This document shows positions 11,819 to 22,210 of a stretch of 64,000 bases of DNA, one piece after another. The stretch is from Microstegium vimineum (lineage: Eukaryota > Streptophyta > Magnoliopsida > Poales > Poaceae): positions 31,257,473 to 31,321,472 of the forward strand of contig CM039140.1 of assembly GCA_022036555.1 (NCBI GenBank). Reading direction: 5' to 3'. A model generated the notes under the pieces. The model ran no database searches and was not told the DNA's origin. It was given only the letters and a program-made list of their open reading frames with translations. A program made the position numbers and the translations under genes. How positions within the stretch are numbered: the first letter of the stretch is position 1; every line of letters starts with the position of its first letter.

Positions 11819-12486
11819 TCAATGTGTTCTAGTACAGTAGTACTGAAGCATTATGCTAGTGGGATGTTCTCATGAACTGATGGGCCAGATAATAAGCAAC
11901 TATGATGCATACTTCACAGGATGCAAAGGACAAGGAGATAAATATTCTTCAGAAGGTATCAATTTAACTATAATGCCTCCCTATAGACATTTAGAAGCCA
12001 TGTTATGTGTTGCTATGTACAATTACAAGACCAGCATCCCACATTGCATGCACAAATTTCAGAACTTGTCTAGCTGTAACCACGACCATTGCTATATTTT
12101 TGCACTTACAGGGCTTGCTGTTTTGGGCTGGACAGACCAGAGTTCAACTCTACTCACATGGGAACTCTCAAGCCTCAACACACGTACCCCTTTCTGGTTT
12201 ATAACAGGGAGCCTTATGCTGCCCTGCCCAGTTCAATGCTCGGATTTTGGGGCTTCCAAGTCTTTGTACTGTCCAGGCTTACATGAGCAAGTTGCCTGTC
12301 CACTCACCTATAATTTTAAAATGGTCTACGGACTGCTATTTATTAATCTGATAAAGTTATATAGCTGCATTACCTATGTGATGCTATTGGACTGTTTTTT
12401 TTTAATATTACTATTGGACTATTGGTCACTTTCCTCTGCATGCCTTATGTAGCTGGTATAGTTGTCTGGTCTGGCATGTTCGAAAG
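11819..12486. other. Intergenic DNA downstream of BRCA2
   Basis: I recognise no gene here. A plus-strand frame at 11853-12452 has no family signature and mixed composition. The stretch may include BRCA2 3' UTR or polyadenylation sequence. Confidence 0.4.
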
Positions 12487-12488
12487 TA

Positions 12489-13237
12489 TTCCGTCCATTC
12501 TAAATTATAAGATGTTGCATCTGTTTTAGATACATTGCTTTTACTGAGGAAATTATTTCCTTGGCCCTAAAAGAAGTGCCTCTTAGTTTCTTGGCCCTTT
12601 TTTTTATCAAACTTAGCTATTTTGCCCTAAAACGAGTTTTGTTCAGTTTCTTGGCCCTTCTGTTAGTTTGATGAGATAACGACATCAAGTTGTGTGCAAA
12701 ATTATTATTTTGCCCCTGGCGCCGAATGGAAAGTTGGGCAGCCTACGGATGAATTGCATTGGTTCCAGATTACTTACTATCAATTTTTTTCCAAAATGAG
12801 ATAATGATTTTTTCAAATTATGTACATAATAGTCAGTGTGACGATGTAATGTGCAAATATATATTAAAAAATAATGATTTCATGCTTGAAAAAATTATTA
12901 TATCTCATTTTGGGAAATTATTGATACAATCTGGAACCCATATAGTGCATCTGTAGGTTGCTCAACTGTTCCATTCGGTGGCGCCATGGGCAAAATAGTT
13001 CGTACAACTTAACGTCGTTATCTCATCAAACTAACGGAAGGAAACCAAAGAAAACTCGTTTTAGGGTCAAATAGCTAAGTTCGATAAAAAAAAAGGGCCA
13101 AGAAACTAAGAGACTCGTCTTTTAGGGCCAAGGAAATGTTTTCCTCTTTACTATGTATCTGACATGGTGTATGTTTAATTGTATAACAAAAGCTACGTAC
13201 CTAGAAAATTCAATTTGTCAAATGATTTGGAATGAAG
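12489..13237. mobile_element. Stowaway MITE interrupted by another element
   Basis: Left end TTCCGTCCATTCTAAATTAT follows TA at 12487-12488. The right end TGATTTGGAATGAAG precedes TA at 13238-13239. Between them the 12546-13146 inverted-repeat element is inserted. Without it the Stowaway is about 150 bp. Confidence 0.75.
12546..13146. mobile_element. 601-bp long-inverted-repeat element nested in a Stowaway
   Basis: The two arms are near mirror images: GAGGAAATTATTTCCTTGGC at the left and, inverted, GAGGAAAACATTTCCTTGGC at the right. The long inverted repeat continues through TTGGCCCT and GTTAGTTTGATGAGATAACG segments. It is flanked by the 6-bp direct repeat TTTACT (12540-12545 and 13147-13152). 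No coding sequence. The arm length recalls Mutator-type foldback MITEs, but the short duplication leaves the class open. Confidence 0.75.
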
Positions 13238-13239
13238 TA

Positions 13240-14600
13240 CTATTTTCTACCCATGATTAGAATGGGGTTGTTTTAGCCTGCCAATTTCTTCCAAAATATA
13301 TGTTATTCTGGAACGTCTTCACATCCAACTTTTTAATCTTGTAGATGTAGATGCTGTTAAGAACCATCCGAAAGGGATGCCAAGGCCATTAGGCATCTAT
13401 ATTGTGTGTCGTTTTGAGTTCTAGTGAATTTGTATTTGCGTTAGGATCAAATACAAATACTTTCTCTGTCTTAAAGTAAGTGTGCTTCTAGGATTCTCAG
13501 AGAAGATCAATGTTACATAGAAATTACATATTTATCCTATCTATACTTATATCAAATGTTGTAATGTTGTGAATTCTTGATGTTGATCTATGAGTTGTAA
13601 AAGTGGATGTCCTGTATGACTTGTAAAAGATTGATAATTCGGGATCCCATGAGGACACCCGACAAACTGTGAGTTGGTAAAATTTAGGTGGTTTTGCCAT
13701 AGATATACGTTCAGGCGAGACCAATGTCAGAAGTATAGGTGGCAATCCTTCCACTAGTCCATGACTGTTATAGCAATGTAGATAGTGTTGTCCTACGAAC
13801 GACCACCAGGAAGTACTCGCACCTGTATTGAAACGTCTTGTTGCCAGGTAATCGAACGATGAGCAGTTGCGTTTGAAGATGTGCACTCCCAAAAACCTGA
13901 TTGCCCACCACACTTGAGCAATTGTTGTAGATAGGCGTTCTGGATAGTGACGGAGCTAGGATTTGAAAGTTGGGCATATACACATATATACATAGTGTCT
14001 TAAAAAAGTTGGACATTTGCATGAATGCAAGGGAATATCTTTGAATCTGCCCATGGTTTTAGAGGCGTTGCTCTTCCAACACCACTGCGTGCAGCGGCTG
14101 GAGTGGGTAGCCAGGGCACGGCAAAGCTTCTGGAGTGCTCTAGAGGCGTCAGGGCGTGGCACCAAGCTTGTGCTAGTGTGCCATGGGGTTTGTCAGGGCT
14201 TAAGCACTTAAGCAGTGAAATGCACTGTGGCTATTAGGAGGGTTTACTAATGTGTATATTTGTATACATAAATAAACGTCCTTTACATAACCTTTGCAGC
14301 ACGAGGGTTTACTACTGTGTATATTTGTACATAAATAAATTTGTTCACTAAGTTCACAAAGAAAAAAAAATCGTTCAAGGTGTATATGCCCAAATGATGT
14401 GAAGTCAAAATGGTATCAACAGCAAATCAATCATTGATCTTGTTAAGGAAATCATTTACCACTTGCTACTGGTCAGTGCAGTAGTAGGGAGGTAGAATTG
14501 CATGAATTCAATAACATGCCCAGAATTGGTAATGGGTTAAAAAAATGGCTTCCTCGTCATGGTCTAAAGTACGCACAATTTCAGGTCGGGTTACTGCAGT
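13240..14600. other. Intergenic DNA with a short direct duplication
   Basis: No gene is recognised. A segment of about 40 bp beginning GAGGGTTTACTA and running to CATAAATAAA occurs twice, at about 14239 and 14303. A segment at 13950-14010 (GACGGAGCTAGGATTTGAAA) has the look of a transposon end, but I found no partner. Confidence 0.4.
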
Positions 14601-14734
14601 TTGTTGGGCCGTTTGGAAAACACAGAATGAAGCTTGTATATCAAGAATCTATCTGAGATATGTCAAAAAAGAATCTATCTGAGATTATCTATCATCTGTA
14701 TGCTTGTGCTCTTATGCTGTTATGCAACACTGAA

Positions 14735-14869
14735 CCGATCTTCACTCTGGGCCTCTGGAGATGCAGGAGATGTTGCTGGAAGATGTCTGTATCATGCTGC
14801 AGGTGGCGAGGAACATCTTGGTGGTGACTGAAGACGTCTCAATGAATGTTGTCCAGAAGTCAGTGAGTC
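14735..14869 (+). pseudogene. Unrecognised 3' coding-like fragment
   Basis: A plus-strand frame without a needed start reads LEMQEMLLEDVCIML then QVARNILVVTEDVS and ends at TGA near 14869. It is amphipathic and non-repetitive, unlike its surroundings. A pyrimidine- and T-rich stretch resembling a 3' UTR follows (14990-15110). It could be the last exon of a decayed gene. I do not recognise the family. Confidence 0.3.
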
Positions 14870-16690
14870 GGTGACTGCATGGAGCAAACCTGGAGGATGA
14901 AGATTGAGCTGCCGCCTGTGCTGACTGTCTCTGGGTTGCGGGCGCAAGACTGACGTTTGGTAGCTGGCCTTCTGCTTTCTTCTGGTTATGGTTATCTGAG
15001 TCAGGGGGCTGTTGTCATGGAGAAACTTAGGTCATTTTGATTTTCTTTGTTGTGTTCTGTGTCTTCTGTACTGTCTAACACTCATGTATTTCAGATTTTC
15101 AGTTGCTTGTTAATGGAAATGGGAACATTCATTTGAAATGCATGAACTGTCAACATTCTCTCTATAGGCAGTGCATTAAAATGTTGGAAAGAACTAATCA
15201 AATCCAATCCCAAGTGGTAACTAGGTGCTGTTGCAACTTCTGATTTTGGTTAACATCAAACTAACGAGGACATGACTTGCCGCAAATCAAAACCATGCTA
15301 TTGATAGTTCTTCAGACCACTCAGATGGCAACTGGAGGTAAAGCCTGCTTCAGAATACAAAAACCATCAGTACCAGCCCAGCCCTCAAATATGGACTGAT
15401 CTCGATCATCACAGAATAAAAGAAAAGATCATCAAATTCACTTAATCTAGTCTGACTCATTCATGAGTCTCTTAGACACCAGAATCAACATGCATTTAAA
15501 CTCCCATCACTTCAAGGTTACATGAACGCCATCTCAGTTCGGTGTTTCATGAACAGAAAGCCCTTTTTCAGGTAGTCTTGCAAAATATAAACTAGAGCTT
15601 ACTAGTGTAACCACAGCCACAACTACCAGAGCTATTCAGCCTGATCCGATTGAGATTGCTGCGGCTGAAGCTGCACAACTTAGCTATAGGCCTATAGTAG
15701 AGTCTTGTTGTTGAGCTGCAGTGAGCACAGCAATTCTCTACATTGATTGGCCGTCCAGAATGGACCAAAATGAGGCACAGCATCAAGGCACTATTAGCAC
15801 TTGGCAGCATAGGATTCACATTCTAAGCAAAATCTACAGCACAAAAGAGCCCAGGTGCAATTGTTTTGACATCTGACACCAAAACATCACAACCTTTGCA
15901 GCTTCCTTCATTCCTGTAACAGGAGGCAAGTCAATTCAGAACATTTCTTAGCTCTATACTTGCAACAAATAAGAATGTTCATGCATAAAAATTAAATTGG
16001 TGGTTTAAGCCTTATCTTAATGAAAAAAACAACCTAATATTTTGGGATCAAGGGAGTAGTAAGCTTCTGAATACTTGATTGCAAGTTCCAATTCAATTTA
16101 TAACATATACTGTAACACACAAGATGTTCACGCGCATTCACTGGCTTGTAATCAGATTGGTCATTATTTGCCTGGTGCTCTCCCAACATATGAAAGCTCA
16201 TTAATTTAAAGCATTTGAGTTGAACATACTAGCCACCAAATAGTCAGCATATCTTTAATTGTGTGTCAAAACTCAACCAACTTCATCTCGGTGTTGTAGC
16301 CCTACCAACAAAAGTTCATTAATCTGGAACATTTGAGTTTAACCTCTAACCACAAAGGTCAACCAATCTTAAAATCACGCGTTAAAACTCTATGAAGTAT
16401 CTCCATCTTGAAATTCATATAAGCATATAAGAATTTGAAGTGTACATCAGAATGGAACAAAAAGAAATAGGTATGACTACATTATGTAATTAACGTTGTT
16501 CACGATCATTTATAATGATGAGCCATTGTCGAAACTATTTTCTTTACATTTGTATTAGCATGTACCACCAAGAAACTAACTACTCAGGAAGATCAGCAAA
16601 CAAATATTGCTGTATGTAAACAATTACTGAACTGAAAACCGAAATATTAGCTGTCAATTCATGCTGAGAAGGAGAGTCAATCAACCTGTG
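14870..16690. other. Intergenic DNA, no gene recognised
   Basis: AT-rich DNA. The part nearest 16690 is probably the 3' UTR of the minus-strand gene that ends at 16694. A Stowaway-like end (ATTTTGGGATCAAGGGAGTA, about 16037-16056) has no visible partner. The minus frame at 15592-15819 has no recognisable features. Confidence 0.4.
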
Positions 16691-16693
16691 AGA

Positions 16694-18627
16694 TCACTTG
16701 ATCGAGTTAGCCATAATCCTGACGACCTCTCTTTTGATGTCCAATCTCTTGAGAAACAATTTGGCCTCAGCCATCCTTTGCTTCTTGATCTTGGCGTTGA
16801 CCACTGCGGCCTTGGCATCAGCAAGATTGAGGAGTGCAGCCTCGTACAGGCCTGGAGTATTGTGTTCTGTCTCCAGCGCGTTCACAGCCTCAGCGAGGTG
16901 CCAGTAGGTCTCTCTCTTCTCCTGCAAATGCTTCTCTGCATTGTAAGCAACATCCTTCCCAGCTGGCCACAGCAGCTGCAAACTTAGAAGGCAGGGGCTG
17001 CTTGGTGACCTCCTTCCCCTTCCCCTTCACGGCAGTAGAAGCCCCAGCAGCCTTCTTTGGTGGAGGCCGCTTGGTGACCTTCTTGGCTGCCACTACCTTC
17101 TCTGGCAACAAGGTATCCACTGTGTCCTCCTCACCCTCGGAACTGTAGCCTTCTTGGCCCGCCAGCGGCAGCGTTGTGGTGGGGCGCAGGGGCGGTTCCA
17201 GGACTAGGGCCACTAGGGCCATGGCCCTAGTCTTGAATCAGATTTTCTAGGAACATGTTTTCAATATTTGGCCCACAAGTAATTTCGGTGACTAAACTTT
17301 AACCCCTATCATATAAAATATTTAACACTAATTTATAATATTAAATATAGATGAATTATAAAACTCATTACACAGATTAAGTCCAATTTACGAGATGAAT
17401 CTATTAAGTCTAATTAATCTATGATTTGACAATATCGTGCTACAGTAAACATGTACTAATGATGAATTAGTTAGGCTTAATAGATTCGTCTCGGAAAATA
17501 GTTACGACTTCTATAATTAGTTTATGTTTAATCTGCCTATTTAGCATTTGATTGTCTGATGAGACACGTACTAAACTTTAGTTTCCGAATCCAAACGCCT
17601 CCAGCCTTCACTCTATCTTCGCATCTCTCTCGAACTTGACGCTATTTTTTTTATTGTCCATGTTTTTAGTAACTCTGAGAGTTTCTCTATGAGATTAGTC
17701 AAATTATTTTCTAAATGTAAATTTGGATTTGGCTCTCCAACCGACTCTGTATAAATGACTCCAAATTTAATAGTTCTTCATATTTTATCTCATCCGGTCT
17801 CTACTCTTGTATAACCTATCTCACTAGACATCTAGTCTCTTCATTCTATAGAGTGTGTTAGAGTAATATAGTATTATTTATTTTAAAAAGTAACTAAATC
17901 ACTAAATTTGGTTAGTATTTTTAGCTAATCTATTGGAGATGCTCTTACATCTTGTGCTTGTCCAAATTAGGAGCTGTTATTGGATACATAGAAGTGGAAG
18001 ATTAAGGTGTTGTTGTTTGCCGTCCAAAAAAAAGGTGTTGTTCTTGGCTTTCGCCAGTGGAATTTGGCCCTAGTCTTGGACAAATCCTGGGTCCGCCACT
18101 GGTGGGGCGCCGCTTGGTATTCGTCGCCGGAGGAGGAGCTGTCTTCGTCTTCCTCGGATGAGGAGAATGCCTTGGTGTGGTGGTCCTCCCCAGCGGCTGC
18201 AGGCTTCTCCAGCGGTGGCGACTTGGAGGGGGCATCCGCTGGAGCCTTCTTCTTCGACGACGGGGACGGCTCGGCGAGCTCGGCCTTGGCCGCCGTACGC
18301 TTCAACGGGGAGGGCTTGGTAAGGTTGGGAGAAGGCACATTCCCGGTCTGTGGCTCCGACAGACCTTGGAGATGCGGCGGCGGCGCGGATGTGCCCCGCT
18401 TGGCTGTCACATTGGACAATCCGGCCGGCTCGCCTTCGTCGTCGTCGTCCTCATCCGGATGAGGAAGAGTGGCCCTTCGGCGGCGGGATTGAAGGCTTTG
18501 TGGTGGGGCGCTGCTCCGCCTCGTGTTCGTCGCCAGAGGAGGAGGAGGAGGTGTCTTCCTCGGAAGAGGAGGAGGCCGAGCCGATGGCCGCGTAGGGCTT
18601 TCGAATGGGGGGCTTGGGGCCGGCCAT
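16694..18627 (-). pseudogene. Acidic nuclear-protein gene, GeBP-like, broken
   Basis: The start ATG is at 18627-18625 (MAGPKPPIRKPYAAIG), followed by Ser/Glu/Asp-rich blocks (SSSSEEDTSSSSSGDE, SSSEEDEDSSSSGDE) and Lys/Pro-rich linkers, as in the N-termini of GeBP/DUF573 plant regulators. The frame shifts near 18450 (SSSSG then PDEDDDDEGEPAG). The coding sequence is cut at about 18110 by an inserted element and resumes at 17186 with another frame change (GYSSEGEEDTVDTL and KRPPPKKAAG). The C-terminal helical part (16981-16694, AEAKLFLKRLDIKREVVRIM, stop TGA) is again in another frame. It begins just after TTTGCAG, so an intron acceptor there is possible. I do not see the DUF573 DNA-binding domain. 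The family assignment is tentative; the broken state is clear. Confidence 0.6.
17187..18101. mobile_element. DNA transposon with 9-bp target duplication inside the GeBP-like gene
   Basis: The element is flanked by perfect 9-bp direct repeats GTGGGGCGC (about 17178-17186 and 18102-18110). Its ends are related inverted repeats: GGGGCGGTTCCAGGACTAGG at the left and, inverted, AGTGGCGGACCCAGGATTTG at the right. A 9-bp duplication suggests a Mutator-type element. The interior (17280-17600) contains a high-copy grass repeat with TATTAAATATAGATGAATTA and AATAGATTCGTCTCGGAAAA. A second segment ends TATTGGAGATGCTCTTA near 17947. No transposase is visible. Confidence 0.8.
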
Positions 18628-18649
18628 GGGGCCGCCGCCGGATTGACGA

Positions 18650-19147
18650 GGGTTGAGGTGGGCGGGATTTTGGGGACGGAGACGAGTGGGGAGATGAGGA
18701 GGCACACACGCCGTTTGCTGTGCTGGGGCCTCTCCAAAACAAGGAAAAGGGGGAAGAGAAAGCAATTTATTTTTATATAAAATTTCCAAAGGGAAAGAGA
18801 AAGCAATTTCTCAATCAAACATGGTCGATTAGTCCAATCATTTTTTATGAAATATATATAATGATGCTCTATCCATTTGTTGGTCATTTTGTATATATAT
18901 GTTTGCAAGTGCGAAGATTTGGAACCAAAGTTTAGAAATTGAAGAGCATGTGAATTGAAGGTTATAAGATTTGACTGTACGCGTGTGTCCAAGCGGTAAG
19001 AAATGTGTTCAAATTCATTTCTAAAATGCGCATGTTTCAAACTTTGAGGAGAGGTGTAGACAGCTAGGACCAACATTTATTATTTTGCAAACGGAACAAC
19101 TCTCCAAGCATTATTTTTTAACACCAAGCATTATTTTTTCGATGATA
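18650..19147. other. Upstream region of the GeBP-like gene and AT-rich spacer
   Basis: Positions 18650-18780 are probably the 5' UTR and promoter side of the minus-strand gene. The rest is AT-rich with no feature I can support. Confidence 0.35.
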
Positions 19148-19547
19148 CCCCTTTAATTCAAAATTATAAAACATTTTAGTATTTTTTTAGATATACATAA
19201 CTTTTGCTATACACTATGTCTAAATACTCCTCTATCCCTTGATAAATTCATTCTTAGAATTCGTGCTAGTCAAACTTTTTAAACTTTTAATAGCTTTATA
19301 GAAAGAAGATAATAATATCTATGACATAAAATGAGCACATTGTAAAAATATATTTTATGGTAAATTTAATGATACTAATTTGATATAATAAATCTTAATA
19401 ATTTTTTTTTCTAAATTTTTTGTCAAAGTTTAAAAAATCTAACTTAAGAAAACTCTAAATTCTATTTATTCATATATAGAGAGAGTATATAGTAAAAGAA
19501 ATATTTCTAAAAAAGTCAAAACATCTTATAACTTGGAATGAATGGAG
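19148..19547. mobile_element. Stowaway-like MITE carrying a second nested MITE
   Basis: Outer ends CCCCTTTAATTCAAAATTAT and, inverted, CTCCATTCATTCCAAGTTAT are flanked by TA. An inner Stowaway lies at 19227-19485, with ends CTCCTCTATCCCTTGATAAA and, inverted, CTCTCTATATATGAATAAAT, also flanked by TA. Without the inner copy the outer element is about 140 bp. Confidence 0.75.
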
Positions 19548-19564
19548 TACTAGTTTAAAGTGAA

Positions 19565-19720
19565 GTGTTTGATGATCGCGCATTGTTCGCTTGACTTATC
19601 AGTCCGACTTATGAGCCATGGTATAATGTTTTTCCCTCACAACAAAACAACAAAAAAAATAACCTCAATCGGTTTATCAGCCGTAAAAATGATCAACCAA
19701 ACATGGCACTTATGACTATT
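19565..19720. mobile_element. hAT-type MITE, TGTTCGCTT family
   Basis: GCATTGTTCGCTTGACTTAT, a central TTTTTCCCTCACAACAAA and a terminal GATCAACCAAACATGGCAC give the layout of the common grass MITE with GCTTATCAG-type subterminal motifs. Exact borders and target duplication are not resolved. Confidence 0.5.
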
Positions 19721-20560
19721 ATTTTGATAATTTGATTCCATTTTAAGTTTAAAATTTCCAATTCTACTCAATAGTGACTTGAGCAAGAATTATGCCAAAG
19801 ATTCTTAATAAAGTTTCTAAAGGCCGTCTTTATTCATCGACATCATGTGATAAATAAAGAAGATTGATTATAATAAATTATATGTAAAATCGTTAGGGCA
19901 TCCACAATGTGTTGAAAAAATTAGCCTTTAGCAATTAAAAAATAACATAGCCATTGTGGAAGAACACCTCAAGCATTTTTTCTTATAAGATGCACCAAAA
20001 GCTTAGAGTGCACCATAAGAAAATAAACAAGTACTTTCTCTCTATGTCCTTGATCTTACGCTCCGTCACTCCCTCACTGTCAGCTGACTACAAAAGTACA
20101 AAGTCCTATTTCCGTAGAATTGACCGTGCCGACCTTTATTGCCAACTAAGTCACAAACATTACCCATCCCTTATAATACACCACATTACCACAATTTACC
20201 AACTTTGTCCTATGCTTCTTTCGGTTGTCACTACTTTTTAAACCGCAGATTTTGTTTATATATATAAGACTAAGGTGATCATCGGCATAAAGGAAACCAC
20301 ACAAGTCATGCTGTTGCTGTATACCTAAAGTTCATTGAATACACTATTCTTGACGTGCATGCTAGTATCTTTTAATGTGAGATCTATGAAATGAAAAGCG
20401 TAAGTAGCTGTATATTTAAGAAGTCAATTGCATTTTTGAAATTGCAAGCCATTCATGTTAATCACGCAATGTCCTCACAAAAAAATGAATCATATGATGA
20501 ATAAGCTATTTTTGTAAATTAAAAACATCCTGTACATAACGAATCGACGCTTTGTTTAGC
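19721..20560. other. AT-rich spacer with a possible MITE
   Basis: GGGCATCCACAATGTG (about 19897) and CCATTGTGGAAGAACACC (about 19952) look like inverted ends of a small hAT-like MITE. I see no gene before the helicase fragment near 20586. Confidence 0.35.
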
Positions 20561-21064
20561 TGGGCCTAAAAATCGGCCCATCCAAATGCTGTGGGCCTGT
20601 GAAACATTCAGTGATCCAAATGCTGTGGTACTCCCGATGCATGGAAAGCTTTCTTCTGTAGAACAGATTCTTGTCTTCAAAAGCTACCCTGGAAAGAGAG
20701 AGATTATCTTCTGCACGAATATAGCTGAAACATCATTGACAATAAAAGAAGTGAAGTATGTTGTTGATTGTGGCTTGGTTAAAGAATACAGATTTGTTCC
20801 CAGTAGTGGTCTCAATGTACTCAAAGTAAATTGGATTTCCCAAAGCTCTGCTAATCAACGTGCTGGCCGTGCTGGTATTTTCAGAAATCTCGAATCAATA
20901 TTTAGTATGTGTAACTGCTGTTGATCGTAACGACGTGTGTACAGTTCAATCCACGTCTTTTATTGAGCAACTGGAGAAGAGTAAATTGCAGAGGAAAGTG
21001 ATTACTGGGATTGGAAATAAATCACTGAGAAGATTTTGTGGTAAATGTGGCCAAAGTCTGCAGA

Positions 21065-21134
21065 AGATGACCGCATAATGGTTGATAAATCACTTCTGAG
21101 AGAAGATTGCAAAGATGACCGCATAATGGTTGAT
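21065..21134 (+). repeat. 22-bp direct repeat in the helicase pseudogene
   Basis: AGATGACCGCATAATGGTTG, extended by AT, occurs at 21065-21086 and again at 21113-21134, a 48-bp tandem step just before the transposon insertion. Confidence 0.9.
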
Positions 21135-21546
21135 TTAGACTTGAGTATCAGTGAAGTTGAATTTTTTTACAATGGTTGAAGAGGCGATGAGAAGCAAAAG
21201 TTGTATCTATGATCTGTGGGTCCAGAATACGAGAAAGCGAAGAGAGGCAATGGACAAAAGGCGATGAAAGACGATAGCCATGTGTATGGTCGGTGGGCCC
21301 ATTTACGTCACATCGCTTCCTATCGCTTTCGGAATTAAGATAATTAGGACTAAAAATTGAGAAGCGGTAATTCCTTTTTCGTAGTTTTATTTTTTAGTTA
21401 AGGGTAAAAGGGTAATCTTACTTTGTGATTTGTACTATATTTGTTTAGACAGTTTTCTTTTGTTATTATTTGTTGAAATTTGGACCGTTGATTTTGTTTT
21501 GCCATTCGTGTGATCTATTGAGTGTACGGGCCTGGAAATAGCTCAA

Positions 21547-21641
21547 GGATTCGGCCGGCACCCGTCCCTCCCATCTGCTGACTCCGCCGCCGCCGGATTC
21601 GGCCGGCATCCGTCCCTCCCATCTGCTAACTCCGCCGCCGC
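21547..21641 (+). repeat. 47-bp tandem duplication
   Basis: The unit GGATTCGGCCGGCA through ACTCCGCCGCCGCC begins at 21547 and 21594, with a few differences. It lies in the GC-rich part of the 3.8-kb transposon. Confidence 0.8.
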
Positions 21642-21724
21642 CGACGATTCGTCGGCTGCCCACCCGCTCCTCTCCCTATCTTCCTAGGTCCCCCTCTCAA
21701 CCCCACCAGCCCTCCCACCTGCGA

Positions 21725-22210
21725 TGAGACAGACTCGCCAGCCGACGCACTCTTCGTCGCCGTCCGCGATGCTCTCCACAAGGTCCCCAGTGGCAACTGC
21801 AGAGCACGAACTCGAAACCGCTTATGTTTTTTTTTGCCTTTAATGTTTGGTAAGATGTGCTTTTACTTCTATATATATGAAAAAGAAGAATTCTTTAGAT
21901 ATGGTTGTACCATCAATATGCTATTTCATTTTATATCCAAGTTCCTATGTCATGCCCAGGTAACCGGCTTCCCAAACAATTTATACTTGGGGTACAGTTC
22001 AAGGGAGGAAACTGACCGTGTCTGAATATAGGCGTGAACAAGAGCAAGCCATGGAGAATAAAGCCGCAATAGCAGAAGCACTGAATGCAAAAGTTCAAAA
22101 GGAGGCAGCAACAGTACCCAGATGCAAGGAACGATGGATCAGTCAAGATGCTGATAATTGTTGTATTAGCAGTGACAGTTTTCGTTTACGCATACCTGTT
22201 GTGGCTTAAG
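21725..22210 (+). pseudogene. Captured gene fragments, one ending in a membrane anchor
   Basis: A GC-rich stretch reads ADALFVAVRDALHKVPSGN (about 21739-21797). After an intron-like gap, a charged helix (RREQEQAMENKAAIAEALN) is followed, one frame away, by MLIIVVLAVTVFVYAYLLWL and a stop near 22210. The last segment is a hydrophobic tail anchor. A frameshift lies at about 22145-22150. I do not recognise the parent gene. Confidence 0.45.

Noticed and set aside
11853..12452. 199-codon plus-strand frame downstream of BRCA2
   Set aside because: Cys- and Leu-rich reading of UTR-like DNA, with no motif, no splice support and competing frames.
18968..19020. tRNA-like segment (GTGTCCAAGCGGTAAG)
   Set aside because: It resembles a D-arm but no acceptor stem, anticodon arm or T-arm can be folded around it.
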